Below, one piece after another: positions 11,986 through 25,869 of a stretch of DNA of 64,000 nt. Numbering within the stretch: position 1 is the first letter of the stretch; each line of letters begins with the position of its first letter. The position numbers and the translations under genes are program-made. A model generated the notes under the pieces. The model was not told where the DNA came from. It saw nothing but the letters and a program-made list of their open reading frames with translations, and made no database searches. The DNA comes from Cylicocyclus nassatus (lineage: Eukaryota > Nematoda > Chromadorea > Rhabditida > Strongylidae): NCBI GenBank assembly GCA_958299035.1, contig CATQJL010000001.1, forward strand, positions 28,685,521 through 28,749,520, given 5' to 3'.

Positions 11986-12090
11986 TTGAACCTAAAGAGG
12001 AAAGGGAACTAAAGAGTGGGTGATTTATAAAGGAGAAATTAAAAATGTTGCTGACCTCCCTAGACGTATCCCACAGGGGAACGTCTAAGG

Positions 12091-12620
12091 GTGCCAGGCT
12101 CCACTGAGTACATCTCATGTTTTTTGTTTAATGCTAGAAGTTTGGTCAATAAAATGCATTTACTCCACGCTTTTTTGAACTTTCACTCTCCCGATATTTT
12201 CTGCGTGACGGAAACGTGGCTTAGCCCTAAGATTTTCGACTGCGAGCTGAAAACTAATCTTCCATACGCCGTTTTCCGATCTGACCGCACCGGAAATAAA
12301 GGTGGCGGTGTATGTTGTTTTGTCAAAACTGACTTTTCTGTCCAATGCAATTTCTCATCATTTGAAATCTGATATATTGTGTCTGAACATTTTTTCTACT
12401 TGCTCCATGTCGCCTCTTAGGATCATAACAGCGTATCGCCCGCCAAATTCAAATGCAATCGATGACGAAAATTTGGTCAACGCGGTCAGTGATCTCTGTT
12501 CCTCACCAGTGGAGACTATTGTTCTTGGAGATTTCAACATTGATGTTATTTCTCCAAATAGACACCCGCACGATGAGCATTTCCTCACGGATATAATTCT
12601 AATGACGACCTATACTATCG
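12091..12620 (+). pseudogene. LINE endonuclease domain, frameshifted
   Basis: This is the apurinic-type endonuclease of a non-LTR retrotransposon, which nicks target DNA to prime reverse transcription. The first frame shows FNARSLVNK, CVTETWL and a KGGGVC block; after about 12350 the homologous frame shifts by one and continues with ITAYRPPN and then LGDFNID, the catalytic-core motif. These motifs and their order are those of the CR1/Jockey type. The domain is broken by the frameshift, and the end of the domain plus part of the linker before the reverse transcriptase appear deleted near 12600-12640. Confidence 0.8.
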
Positions 12621-12629
12621 AATTGTGTA

Positions 12630-13819
12630 GTGCTATACAATATTATGGCTAAGTACGTACCTTTTGTCACTGCAAAAAACCCAAATCTTCGTTTTCCTGT
12701 TCACATCCGAAATTTGATTGAGCAAAAATCCAAACTTTTTTCTGTTTCTTTTGATCCATTAGCAAACCGCCTTTACAAAAAGGTCTGTCTTGATCTAAAT
12801 TACCATCTTAAAAAGATTGTGAGCAATCATGAACTTCACCTCGCAAGACGTGGAAGCAAGGAATTATTTCGCTACCTAAGAACAAGAGTCAAAGGTGATT
12901 CTTCACTACCGACCTTGTCGGATGACCTTGGAAATAGCTATAATGATGACCAAGAGAAAGCTGATGCCTTGGGGCTACTCTTTGCTAAAGTATATGATCA
13001 TCCTTCACATGATAGCATTGCATTGACTTCACTTGGAACGCAAGTCCATGAAACATGTGGTTCCGTGGAAGTTACTCCTGAGAGGGTTTTTGAGGTTTTG
13101 AAAAAACTCAAGTCTATGAATACTGCCACCTACGACGGAATTCCACAGATCCTATACAGAAAGTGCGCTCTTACTCTCAGTTATCCCCTCGCATACATTT
13201 TTAACGTATCTCTGTCTACTGCTAAGGTCCCAGCAATTTGGAAAGAAGCTCTTGTCACAGCTATTCCCAAAAAAGAGAATATCACTGCTTTAGCGAATTT
13301 TAGTCCCATCAGCATCATGCCTTCTGCTGGTAAAGTCCTTGAGAAGGTTGTCCGAACCAAGCTGTATGAGTGGTTCGGAGTGAGTGAGTAACCATGTTAT
13401 TCCACCAGAACAGCATGGTTTTCTGCCTGGCTGCTCTACAACAACTTTACTTCTGAATTCAGTGTTTGACTAGATGACTGCTCTCAATAATGGAAATTCT
13501 GTCGACATCATTTATTTTGACTTTTCCAAGGCTTTTGACAAGGTAAATCACCAAAAGCTTCTTCTTAAACTTGAAAGTTGTGGAATCAGAGGTTCTCTAC
13601 TGTTTTGGCTGACATCTTATCTCCAAGACAGAGGGATGACGGTCCGCGTAGGTAACAGTTATTCGGATCGCTACCATTGTAGTAGTGGAGTGCCACAAGG
13701 AGAAATTCTTTCACCCTTGCTTTTTTTGATCAATGCGGCTGAACTTCCAACGTTTTCAAAAACTCATCCCGATGTAAAAGTGCAGATGTTTGCTGATGTG
13801 CTTGGTGTCCTAATTGCTA
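12630..13819 (+). pseudogene. LINE reverse transcriptase, inactive
   Basis: First part (12630-13391): linker and RT N-terminus, with NFSPISIMPSAGKVLEK matching the YRPISLL...KVLE block of non-LTR enzymes. A frame change near 13385 leads to PPEQHGFLPG, then a stop at 13471-13473. The palm continues with IIYFDFSKAFDKVNHQKLL (first catalytic Asp) and SSGVPQGEILSPLLF. The second catalytic site reads FADVLG where FADD is expected, so one essential Asp is lost. With frameshifts, a stop and this change the element cannot be active. A Tc1-like element interrupts it right after this motif. Confidence 0.88.
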
Positions 13820-14558
13820 CAGTCAAGTAGATTTTCTGCTTAATATAGTGTCCCTGCAGACGCGACAACGCTGAGGCGTCAATAATTGCCTGACGAATTC
13901 CCGAGCTAGTGTTTTCCAGTGTTTCTTCACTTATTCTATGCTTTTTAGGTGATTCGTTGCTGATAAAGAAAAAATGGGTAATTTAGAGAGTAGTTTCTTT
14001 TTCGAGAAGTTTTATCATATATTCACAGATATCCACGTGGAAGCAGTTCGCGTTAGCTTCTTGTCTATTTTCTTGTCACTTCATGTCTCTTTCTTCTTGT
14101 GAGGCACTTCTTTGAACGCTAGTGGTTTTTTTACGATTGACTTATTGTCTTTATCACATGAAGTACTTGATTAGAATGCTATTTCTTATAGATGAAAGCC
14201 GAAGTTGCTGCAAGACAAGCCAACTAGCGTTCAAAGAAACGCCTCACAAGAAGGAGGAGGTTTGAAAGAAGAAGTGACAGAAGAAAAGGAAATGACAAAA
14301 AAAATAGATAAGAAGCTGACGCAAAATGCTTCCACGTGGATATCTGTGAATATGCGATGATAGAACTTCTCAGAAAACAGAAACTACTCTTTAACTTAAC
14401 CTTTTCCTCTTTATCAGCAACGAATCGACTAAAAAGTATGAAAAAAGCAAAGAAAACACTGGAAAACACTAGCTCGGGAACTCGCAAGGCATTTATTGAC
14501 GCCCCAGCGTTGTCGCTTCTGCAGGGACACTATATTAAGCAGGAAATCTACTCGACTG
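13820..14558. mobile_element. Tc1-like fold-back element inserted in the LINE
   Basis: Ends CAGTCAAGTAGATTTTCTGC and its near complement, with TA at 13818-13819 and 14559-14560. Removing the element and one TA restores one continuous LINE frame, so the insertion is exact. The arms remain largely complementary along the element (for example GACAACGCTG and AACGAATC blocks recur inverted). It has no transposase. Confidence 0.85.
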
Positions 14559-14560
14559 TA

Positions 14561-15087
14561 ACTCTCTGAAATTTTCTGCTCATCTGGACTTCCTCATTAA
14601 AAAATCATCTTCACTGCTTTTCAAGATCTTTAGCAGTATTTACAGTAAAGATCCAGAACTTTTTGTAAATTTGTATGAAAGCTGTGTGTTGCCTCATCTG
14701 GAGTATGCATCGCCTATTTGGAGCCCTTTTTTGAAAAAAGACATTGAAAGGTTGGAGAAAATTCAAAAAACTTTCACAAGAATTGTCTTCTATAGGTGCT
14801 TCCCAGATGATGGCTATCCACAGTCATTACCGTCATACCGTTTTAGACTAGAAACTTTAAAGCTTCAGAGCCTAAAATACAGGCGAGTAGTAAATGATCT
14901 GGTATTATGTTTTTGTATTCTGCGTTTGGAGACCAAGATGAGAGCAAGTAAGTACTGGAGTTTTATACCCCATAGCCAACGAATAGGTGGGTTTCATATG
15001 ACTAACAACCGCAACAATTGCATTACTAACGATTGGTTCAGTTCATCCTACTTGACAGAGAAACACAACTTATCCATCATATCTTAA
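14561..15087 (+). pseudogene. LINE C-terminal domain after the RT
   Basis: The frame continues from before the insertion through FVNLYESCVLPHLEYASP, a block that lies downstream of the palm in CR1/Jockey-like proteins, then the PYRFRLETLKLQSLKYRR block usual near the C-terminus. It is an N-terminally incomplete piece only because of the inserted element. Confidence 0.8.
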
Positions 15088-15525
15088 GTCGCTTCAGAGC
15101 GTTGAAGCTACTATTTTTCTGTATGAATTCACTCTTATATGAATTCTTGCTTACTCGCTGCACACATGTCAGTAAATCCTGCTGTTCCTACAAAAATATT
15201 CTTCTACTTCATAGGGGTTCTGTCAGCTAGTTTCCGCTCGTAAGCTCGCTGGCACTCAAATTTGGGTACTTTGTTCATTTTTGTAGACGGCAGGGTTTCT
15301 AGATTCATAGGCCAGTTACTGACATATTTTCATTTCTGGCCGAAAACTTCCTTCGCGTGCACTCATACCAGATTGCTTATGTTATCCACTGGCGCCTCTA
15401 GTACTTAAACCCCCAGCTCTTTGTATCTGTCGGTGGCTAGGATGAGCTGATGTTATGTTTGTTTGTCTTTTATTTTTTTCCGGTGCACCATGAGTGTATA
15501 ATACAAATAAACAAATAAACAAACA
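15088..15525 (+). mobile_element. LINE 3' region and tail
   Basis: Sequence after the stop runs to a short A-rich tandem tail of AAATAAAC-type units at about 15505-15525, typical for the 3' end of CR1-like LINEs, which often end in short repeats instead of poly(A). I place the end of the retrotransposon there. Confidence 0.6.
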
Positions 15526-18500
15526 TACACTTATACTATAGGCCTTGAGAGTTTGTCTCAAATGTGCGTTCACCGGCTGCGAACCAGATCAGCGCTCGAA
15601 AATTTCCGAGCATGCACATCTGGAGAGCGCATGGCTACCCCAGAACTACGGTAAAACTGGGCTTAAGACATGAGTCTTTGGATTCTGTTGGCCTGCTGGT
15701 TTTTGTGTTTTTCAAAGTCAGTTTTTACATCTTTTATGCATTCAAAAGGTGTTACGACTGACTGATCTCAACTATCATGACACCGTCATGTCATTCCCGC
15801 AGGGGCCTAATAGTAGGAATTAATAGTACATCATACACTTCAAAGGTTGTCAGTAAACTCAATCCATTGAAGATAATCTGTAGAGAAATTTTGACCAGTC
15901 TTATTATTTCACAATTTATTAAAGGTTCTTGATATTCTGCCTAATATTCCTGGTGTTTCTCTGCCTTAGGGCCCTTTGAAGATACATATCATACAATACA
16001 ATCTGCAAAATGGAAGAATGTTTGGAACACAAGTATTCCCAACTTTTTGTTACTTCCTCCATATCTCCACATTTACACTTGGCCATCCCTCCACAAGACA
16101 TTTCCCGGCGTCGCTAACTTAAGCGATCCGTAGTCATCGTGGAAAAACCATAACTCGTAACTTTTCCCAGAAGATCATTGAGCAGCTAAAAAACATGGAT
16201 TTGTTATTAGTGCTCCAAGACTAGCACAATGATATGCATCACTTGTAGGAACCCACTTCGCCCGAGGGTCCTTCCCTTGTAAGATAGCGCTTTGGTTGTG
16301 AACAAGCCATTTGTTTATGTAGCCTATACGGCATCCCGTTTGCTTTTTTTTCAAAAAAAAAACTCTCTGGACCTGGTTCAAGCCGGTAGTGGTAAATCGC
16401 AGGCCTTATGAGGAGATGAGAACCCAACCCACTGCGATCGTTTTTTAAAATTTCATTCGGTGATCGCAATTCTACTTAAACACATAATATTTCTGTCAAT
16501 AACTTTTCGTGCAACCATTCTCATATCTCTCAAGCCACATCAGCTAGCATTTTCTCTTCCACACGGCGTGAACGACATTATTTATCGTCTGGAAAATCGA
16601 CGTTTTTGCGAACAAAAAAGAGGAAGAAGAATCGAATGGCTCAGATGACGTGATGGTGGGAAAAGCGAAGCAATCTTGGCCGACTCTCTCCGACAAAGTG
16701 CATGGCGTCAGCCACGCACTCCGAAAAATTTTTTGGGCTTCCTACAATTTTCGCGGGCTTAGAAGTCCGAAATTTCAGAAAAAGGGGGCGTAGCTTTAGC
16801 CACGCCCCCGAAAAAAATTTTTATAAGGCTAAAATGAACAAGTGCAGACAATCCATTTGCACAATGCACAACCCATGTGAGTAATTTTTATTAATTTCGC
16901 GACCCGCTCTCGGGGTGGGGGGGGGGACGGTCAGGAGGTACGATTGGCGCGATTTTTTCGCGAAGCGACGCCGCAACGCACTTCAACCAGTACAGTAGCA
17001 GCATTCCAGGTGTAACGTTGCTTATGGCGACCTCGATCAGAAGAATTGATATGTACTAACATCTCCCAAAACTTGAACAATTGATTTTTCTGTTTGAGAA
17101 AACTACATTTTTTTTAGGTGTCTCACTACTTTCCGATCACCTTAGTATCTGCACATCTATTAAATTCTCATTCAAGTTTTGCTTTTAGTTTCATACATGC
17201 TTTTTCTATCTGAAAAAAGCTCGTGCTGATAAGAATGATTATGATTTCGAGTCTCAAACATTTTTTTACATCCGCAATAAAAAACCTCTGTTTGTCAAGG
17301 TAAGGTAAACTCTTAATATTTGTTACAAAGAATGGACGATGTGCTCTGAGAATTGATTTCAAGCATTTTTGGAACTATTCATTTTCAATATTTTCGTTAT
17401 ACATAACCATATTTTCATCATCACGTAAGTAGAGAATTCAACTATTTAAAAAGGCACTATTGAAAAGAGGAGGTATTCAAGCAAAGACTAATTAGACCTA
17501 TGTTTCTGAAGAAGGTCATATTATAGACACTTTGGTATTTTTTGCAACCTTTTTCAGAATCCCACGAATTCTGTGTTTTCTTTGAAAGTCTGTATCCTCA
17601 TAGTGTCAATAGCTTTTGATTAGCACTAGTAGAAAGCGAGAGGTGCGGGTAGAACGTCTTTTCTAAGTTCGAGAACATGTATCAAAACACAATATCATTT
17701 ATTTTGCCAAGGAAGCATGTTTTTAATTCTCGGTTATTTGGTAAGATTGTTTCCCATATCAATGGAACTTTGTTGTTTCCCAGTTCAGCAAATCATCATG
17801 ATAATCCGTCAACTCCTTGGTTCAATCCACCAAACTTTACCGAAATATATTGGACGAAACAGAGCAGATAAGCGCCTTGATTGAAACTAAACTAAAAATG
17901 AGCATGAGAAGTTTATTCCTCCTCACTTCATAATTTTGTAGGGTTGCAGTACATATTACTTTAGGATTATGGTAAGCCGTCAAGACCCTGATACTAGCAA
18001 TAAGAAAAATGCGACTATAATGTTAAGTGAAACATGAATGTGATATTCTATTTAAGGATTAAGTTGTATTTGATTTTTTTACGTCTAGCATGCAAGCTCT
18101 CTAGTGAAGTTTTACATCACCATTACTGTTTGTCATTATTTATTCCGCTCATTATCCATTCATGCCATAGAATAAATGTATTATATTACGGGCAAACATC
18201 ATTTTTCGGCTAAAGCTCAAATCACACCGCTACATAATTTTATCATATTTCTTTTGCTCAGAAAAGTGGACTAGCATTGACAATGACAATGCAGTGCTGT
18301 GTTTGAGTGGCATGTGAAATAAAAATCATAAATGGTAATTTTATGGACAGCAGAGAGATCATCGAAATGAGGTTCTTCTGAAGTGCTGGTCCAGTTTTGC
18401 TCCTTTGGAGCACGTTTTTGTCAGTGCTCGGAGTACATAGAAACAGTTAGCCGAGAAAATTCGAATTTTGATAAGCACATAAGCATCGTCAAAATCATTC

Positions 18501-18990
18501 TATGTGCTGATCTGTGGCTTTAAGTAGTAATCTCCACTTTGCTGCTCTTTGTGATTCTCGCATGACACAATCGCTTATCCTCATGAATCACTCTCATAAT
18601 CTTGCCGTAAGGACATTAATAGTTTTAGTAGAAGCGCTCGTGACTCATTTCGATGCTTCTGTTATGAAATTGAAATCTGCTGTATAAATACAGTTTGTAT
18701 TTCTGTGCTTCATGAAACCAATACTTCGTTTGTTTAGCCTTTGAGTTTATTCAACGTATCGCCCTACATTTATTCTATTCATGTTTTATCAAATAAATGT
18801 TTTGCGAGGATGAAGAAAAATGACAATTTGGTGCAAGGGTGTTTGTTTGATGCCATAGATGGTTGAGAACAACATGATATACGACACTTTATCAATATTC
18901 AGTCATTCAACTGTTCATGGGGTATTGTATGCAATGAAAATTGCTTAAGCGAAGAGTACCGCAGTGATGTACATTGGGTATATTTGGCGT
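15526..18990. other. Gene-poor AT-rich stretch
   Basis: There is no coding signal beyond short random frames. A perfect GC-rich hairpin lies at 16784-16809 (GGGGGCGT...ACGCCCCC around GCTTTAGC), and a run of ten G follows at 16917-16926. Otherwise I see nothing identifiable. Confidence 0.45.
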
Positions 18991-18998
18991 GATTGTGT

Positions 18999-19507
<509 letters not shown>

Positions 19508-19959
19508 CTCCAAAGGAAGCCGCTTAATGACAAAGATAAAAATTCAAGCAGTTTTGGAAAACTAGTGGGAACGGGATTTATGACCTTTTAAATAACACAG
19601 AAACCGGTCGCGACCTAGACAACGCACAACAGATCGAAATAGTACGTGAACTGTAGCAGGAAATTAACTTGTATATCTCGCTAAAAGAGAAGTAGCAGCT
19701 AAAGACAAATCGAGATCTGGCACCCGTGCGAATCCTAATGAGTCGCTATACGCAAGACTGCTGGGTGCAACAGTCAACGACTAAGAAATCACAATAGCTT
19801 CAGGAATTACCGAGACTCAGCGAGGTTATTCAGCTTGCCAAACACGAATATCATAAACATTTGTTAAATAAACCCTTTTTTTCCTTTTTGTGAAACAACA
19901 AATCAGAATGATACTAGACTCACCGCCTAAAATTCGCTAGTTATTGACCACTATTCCTT

Positions 19960-20570
19960 CAACTTTTTCTGACACTGATTTCACAGCCAATCATAGCATA
20001 TTAGGTTCGTTCCAGGTTCGTAGCTCATCATAAACCAACGAAATGACAAAGTTTCCCCAAAATTTAATCGATATTGTAATCTCCTGCTGCGCGCAACCCT
20101 CTGCCCCCTTGCCGCCAGATTTTCAACTTCATTTTTCCAAAACCAAGCAGGTCCGGTCAAAAAGTCGTCTAGCCAGAGCCTGAAATCGTCTTCAGAGCGG
20201 AACAGGCATCTTTCGTATAATCTGCAAATGTGGTTGGGCGAGGTCCTGAGAAGTATATCGAATTTCAATATGTCTCCCAGTCAAGTCTTGCAAGAGTTTT
20301 ACCAACGTTTGCCGTAATGTAGTCATACTTTGTCATGCACAAGGAGAATTCACTGGACTTCTTTTTTGAGTCATTTTCGCAGTAGGGATTTGTTTAGACG
20401 GTGCAATTGGATTGAGTGCGGTATGATCGACCGTTGTGTACTTGTCTAGCAATTTAAGGGGCAGAACCTTTTGCCCGTCCTGTAAAAAGTCTTCCCTGTA
20501 AACTTTTGGTTTCTTTGGAAAAATCTCATCCTTTGTCTTATATTGACGGGAAAGCGCCAATACTTACATT
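19960..20570 (-). other. Unrecognised minus-strand reading frames
   Basis: Two minus-strand frames (20560 to 20333, 75 codons; 20268 to 19981, 95 codons), plus a third between and overlapping them that reads MTTLRQTLVKLLQDLTG, show more even composition than neighbouring noise. No frame joins them, and no clear splice sites were found. They could be a decayed gene or an exon pair of an unidentified gene; I do not recognise a domain. Confidence 0.2.
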
Positions 20571-20602
20571 CGGCAAAAAAATCTACACAAAAACACTTTT
20601 TG

Positions 20603-20864
20603 TATTATTCATTCTCTGACTAAGAGACGCGAGCACGTTTTGCATACGTTTGATCAACAAGTTCATGAATGAGTTCAAACGCGTTTTAGTCAACTACTAT
20701 CAGGAATTCGTGAAAGAACGTGTTCAAGCCTGCGTGGAATAAAACATGTTCTTCCACAAATTCTAATAGTGATTTAATTGAAGCGCGTTGAAACTCATTC
20801 ATGAACTTGTCAACGAAATGTTCGTAAAGCGTGCGCGCGTCTCTTAGTCAGAGAATGAATGATA
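20603..20864. mobile_element. Palindromic MITE (262 bp)
   Basis: The ends TTCATTCTCTGACTAAGAGA and TCTCTTAGTCAGAGAATGAA are perfect inverted copies, followed by a GCG-rich block and by partly matching interior blocks (TTCATGAA, AACGCG). No coding capacity. The family is unknown. Confidence 0.8.
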
Positions 20865-21818
20865 CGAAAAAACGAGCAAATGTTGAAAACGCTTATTTTT
20901 TGTCGTTTGATAATTCCGCACATGGACGAGAAATCGAAGCTTGTCAGCTTTTCATAGGAACCAATATCATCGTGAAGAGCATGATTAGCTCTTTTCAACG
21001 ATATGCGCATCTTACAACCGCCTTCCAGAGAAACGAGGACGAGAATGAGTATGAGCTACAAACTTATGGAAGGACCTAATACATTGTAGACATTCAATGT
21101 GTTCAGTTAAAATCAGTCTAGTTCAATTATTCCATATAAGGTAATCGAAGCAATCTAATAAGCTTGCGCAAGCGTTGAAATGGGTATGAAGCAGTTTCTT
21201 CGGTCCCACTAACAAAATCCAATTCAATTGCGTAGCGCGGTGGCATCGGCGTGATTCAAGATGTTCAGTTAAGCATTGCTAAAAAGTGCTCTTCGTCCAA
21301 TCGTAATTTTCACAGGAAATTATAGCTTTACCTCAAAGCTGATTCACTGGAGGATTTTTAAAAATTTCCACTGAAGAAAAATTTCATTTGCATCGCAGTT
21401 TCAAAGGTATTTTGAATTTTTATAACTTACATCATTGTCCACTATTTCTTTATCTTTTTTTTTCCTTCTGCAGACATCTCTGCCTTTCGCTGCTTACATA
21501 TTTTCTTAACGACTGTTATCTAGTTATTTGCGAAGCACATCAATCAAACAATCAACAATGAATAGAATCGATTATTTCAAAAAGAAAAAAAAAGTGAGAA
21601 GAGATGGCAAACTAATGAGATGAAAGTTCTTAATTAGCTCTTAAAAAATTACTTCTGTGTAATTTTAGAACCCTTACATGCAATGAAGGACTCGGATGTC
21701 TATCTTTATATTGCCTTTTTCTTTTAGAGCAAGAGAAATATGACCCATTCGGAAATCATGACCTCTTTGGTAAACTTATGTGGCCAAGTTTAGCATAACT
21801 TAAAATAACTCTCTACTA
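20865..21818. other. Unassigned AT-rich stretch
   Basis: Short frames only. I see no gene or repeat. Confidence 0.4.
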
Positions 21819-22762
21819 TTAGGTTGTCCCATAAGTCTTTTCATTTTTGAATTCTCGCTATAATAAGTCACACACTTCTTACTCCTAATAGACATCAGGA
21901 TACCATTCGATAGAGCAAAGCAAGCTCTATAAGATGACGCTTACGCTTTCGCACAAGCTTTGGTCTATCTCGAGTTTTAGACCAAAATCTAAAAAGTTTC
22001 GGATGGCCAAAAAACGAAATTTTTTTATATCTTCGTTCAAAAAAATCCTACAAACCTCAAACTTGCTCACGTATAAATACTTCACATCAGACATTCATAT
22101 GTGCTGTTGCTGCATTTTTTTATCATCTAGAAATCAAGAAACCGAAAATTTTCCTGTTTTTACCAAAGTGATGCTGTACTGTTCTTACACTGACAGTTGT
22201 ATACTACAAGCCCTTGGAAGTACAACTGTAATTTTTTAGCTTTATATAAGCTCTGGTTCCCGAGAAATGTTGATTTAAGCGTGAAAAACCCAAGTGAAAA
22301 AAGCTGAATTTGATATTTCTCGTGAACTAGAGCATATAGAGAGCCAAAAATCTACTGCAGTACTTCTGAGGGCTTCTACTATGCAACTGCTTGTGTAAGA
22401 ACAGCACAGCATCACTTTGGTAAAAACATGAAAATTTTCGGTTTCTTGACTTCTAGCTGATAAAAAAATGCAGCAACAGCACATATGAATGTCTGATGTG
22501 AAATATTTATACGTGAGCAAGTTTGAGGTTTGTAGGATTTTTTTGAACGAAGATATAAAAAAATTTCGGTTTTTTGGCCATCCGAAACTTTTTAGATTTT
22601 GGTCTAAAACTCGAGATAGACCAAAGCTTGTGCAGCGTAAACGCCATCTTATAGAGCTTGCTTTGCTCTATCGAATGGTATCCTGATGTTTATTAGGAGT
22701 AAGAAGTGTGTGACTTATTACAACGAAAATTCAAAAATGAAAAGACTTATGGGACAACCTAA
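21819..22762. mobile_element. Mariner-type fold-back element, almost fully palindromic
   Basis: Ends TTAGGTTGTCCCATAAGTCT and exact complement, flanked by TA (21817-21818, 22763-22764). The two halves are complementary nearly to the centre (about 22270-22290), with only scattered mismatches, so a transcript would form a hairpin with a stem over 400 bp. The same short peptide appears from both arms on opposite strands, showing that these frames are by-products of the palindrome. Confidence 0.9.
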
Positions 22763-23047
22763 TAGCTTTTGATCCTTGACTCTACTATATTTGTACGAAA
22801 GCTCTGTCCGAATTCAAGATTTTCCGATTTGAAATATTATAAACTTTTCTAACAATATTTTGGAACAAATAAAATTTTGTTGGATCAAGCGAGTTTATGG
22901 CTTCATAAATATAATATGCCATGTGAAAAAGGCAAGTGAAAGTGAGTAGAAAATTTGGAAAATTTTGCAAGCCCTTCAAGACCACCTAATTTGTCCTACT
23001 ACATAATGCTCCCATATAAGGAGAGGCAGAAATATTTGGCTGCCCTC

Positions 23048-24385
23048 ATACCTTCGATAGTCTAGAGACAGGGCGCCAAAAGTGAAGGTTGTTTGAACAT
23101 CTGACGTCATAAATAGTGAAGGTTGTTTAAAGAAGATCAGAGAAGAAAAAATGAGGTAAAATAGATATAAAAAGCAAGAGAAACTACTGAAAACCAGATA
23201 AAAATGCTGCAATAAGGTTTGAAATCTTTCGTTTGGCGGCTTTTTAAAGTGCAAGTTTTCGCTTCAAGACCAGCAATTCGCAACACGGGGTTTTGATTTT
23301 TGATGCGTCCTTTGAATTTTTACCCTCGCGCCGTCCCTTTTGTGCCCTGCGACGTTGTCTGGATTCTTCCGCTCATCATTCTGAGCAAGTATCGTCCAAG
23401 CTGGAGAAAATTCGTTGCGAAACCACTGAAAAAGAATAAGGTAAAGAAAAACGCATTTTTTTGTAATTTTCACGAAAAAACCAGCATAAGCAGAGAAATA
23501 AGCTCGGCGACGTTGTCTACATTATAGACAGAAACAAGACCTATCGACTACACAAAAAACTGCGTGAAAAGAGTCAAACTAGGAGAAAAACGAGAGATTT
23601 TCGAAAACAAGGTTTTTGCCGGATTTCTCGTTCAAATCATAAAAAGAAGTCTTGCGACGTTGTCAGCGTGAAAATAGAGATCAAGAGCTTCAAAATGATA
23701 TATAGCTTGCTAAAATTGGGTTCGAAACAGCGAAGAAAAGGGTACCAGAGCCAAATGCACCGCGCCCCGCGTTTGGGGTAGCGAGGTAGCGCGCAGCGCG
23801 CGGAGACGCAGACGAGCAGCGGAGACAGACCAGAGCCGGCGGGGCATTTGGCTCTGGTCATTGATCTCCGCGGGGTCATAACAAAACCCTATAATATTAT
23901 ATATCGTTGTGATCCTCATGAGACGGCCAGGAGCACTGACAACGTCGCAGGTCTTGAAAATCACTCCATAACGAGATAGACCAGCATTTATGTGGCGACT
24001 CTCTGCGCAAGATTTTAGCGCAGTTTCTCGTTTTTATTGAATTCCAGCGGCTTTCATGAACCTCCAACGCTCAATCGCAATCTACAGAAAGGTTAATTGA
24101 TAAGTTTCATCCTAATTTCTGACTGAATTTTTGAAGAAAAACCTTCTTTTCAGCAAAAAAAGGCCATAAAAACGCGATCCTTCGGTTTTTTGAGCTTTTT
24201 CTGGATGTCACTACTATATTTGCCTCATTCACATTCATCCTTACATAGTTAGTCATTAGTTATATCATAATATCCGGGCTTCGTCCCGGATGACTTCTGT
24301 ATTCCTCTCCAGGTGAAGGTTGTGTCCTCTCATGACACTCAAAGTGAAGGTTACCAGAGTACGTGGCTCTATGTATCGAAGGTAT
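23048..24385 (+). mobile_element. MULE-like non-autonomous element, copy 1
   Basis: Ends ATACCTTCGATA and TATCGAAGGTAT with a 10 bp target duplication GGCTGCCCTC at 23038-23047 and 24386-24395. A 9-11 bp duplication is the hallmark of Mutator-like elements. Internally GTGAAGGTTGTTT recurs near both ends, and a GC-rich block at 23744-23858 is bounded by the inverted pair ACCAGAGCCAAATGC and GCATTTGGCTCTGGT. No transposase is present. A second copy lies at 62132-63431 in the same orientation. Confidence 0.8.
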
Positions 24386-24395
24386 GGCTGCCCTC

Positions 24396-25869
24396 ATGAA
24401 GTAGCCTGTACTTCAAGGATTTCTGTTTGCTAAAGAAAGTCCAATTTCCATGTCTCTGCTCTCTGCTGCAAAAAGATTTTTATGAGCAAAACAAAAAAGC
24501 CATTATTCGAATTCACATGCTGTAATAATCTCCTTTATCTTCCATGCGAAATCTTAAAAAAACCCAGTGAGCAATATGAGACGTGGACCAGAAAGAGTTT
24601 TTTGCTCAGACATTTTAGAAACTGACGTAAGCGCTCTTCTTTGCGTCCATCCTGAATAAACAGACGGCTTCTATTGCTTTTAACCTTCTCAGATTTTTTG
24701 GCATATAGCTTGGATTACAGAATTTTTCTAAGCAATATCTCGTCTAGATTCGAAAAGAAAATGAGGGGCTCTTTATGTTTAATGTGTTAAAAGCAACGTC
24801 TACTCAAACCGTTAGTGGTGAAATTTTAATGCTGTTGAATGGTTCTTAACTTAGCAAACGCCCAATCGCTACAAGATGAATTTCAAAGCAAGAAAAATGC
24901 TCCAGAAAATTAGAGCGGCCTAGGTGGCTCTGCCCATCGACGTGGGTGCTATGATGATGAAAAGTTCAAAATCGGATTCTAATTATGATTATCTGATTTT
25001 CGACATTTCTATCTACTGCCACACCTCGCTTTCGAGCTCATTGTCTTCAGACCAACCACATGATGGGCGGAGCCACCGGTCGCGTCCACATTCTGAAACG
25101 ATTTTCTCGCTTCGGAATTCATCTTTTGCAGCGAGAGTTAATTATTTAGTCAGGAACCTTGTTCTCGTACAGTTTATAATCTCAGAGCCCTCAAGGTGGG
25201 GTGCCTTTGATCTCAGTTTTTTATGATCTCGCGTCTTTCGTTCCCCTCTGGCGTGCTACTGTATATACCTCATGGTTGATTTGCAATTGGAGTTCCTGCG
25301 CCTACAAGCTTCCAGCTCATTGAGCTACGACCTAGGAAAAGCTGATTTTCTATGGGTTTCCATCTATCTAAAAATGTTTCCCTCTAGAACCATAATTCAT
25401 ACAAAAGAAGTATTTTATAGCTCTGTTTTCTACACTTGGATGAAAGAAGAACCGCAGAATCATATCATATTTCTAGATTTTTTGCATCAAATTTGGCAAA
25501 TATTAAAACCACCGAATCTTTCAGGCTTCATTATTGGACTGGAGGATGACGATAACTAATGCAAACCAAACAGTCCTCTGAAAGAGCCTCTCTTTTACTG
25601 ATTCTCAACTTGCAACATCTTTGGCACTCTGGTAGTTAAGGGAGGCTCATGTGGGAAATTTTTTGCGAAATGGAAGCGTTTGTTTGTACAGTTTGGGAAG
25701 GCTCTCAATGGGCTTTTAGAGATGACGAAAAAATTCGTCTCAGACATGTGGCCAATGGAAAAAGAAAGGGTCTTGCGAATGAACTTTTTTTTAGACAAAT
25801 TTGGCTAATGGAGAAAATCAGAAAACGGGTCTTTTGCCTTAACCGTGTCATGCTGAAAATTACTATCTA
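24396..25869. other. Stretch without recognisable gene
   Basis: Frames of about 100 and 95 codons on the + strand (24924-25226, 25272-25559) show no known motif and no supporting splice context. I see no repeat. Confidence 0.35.
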
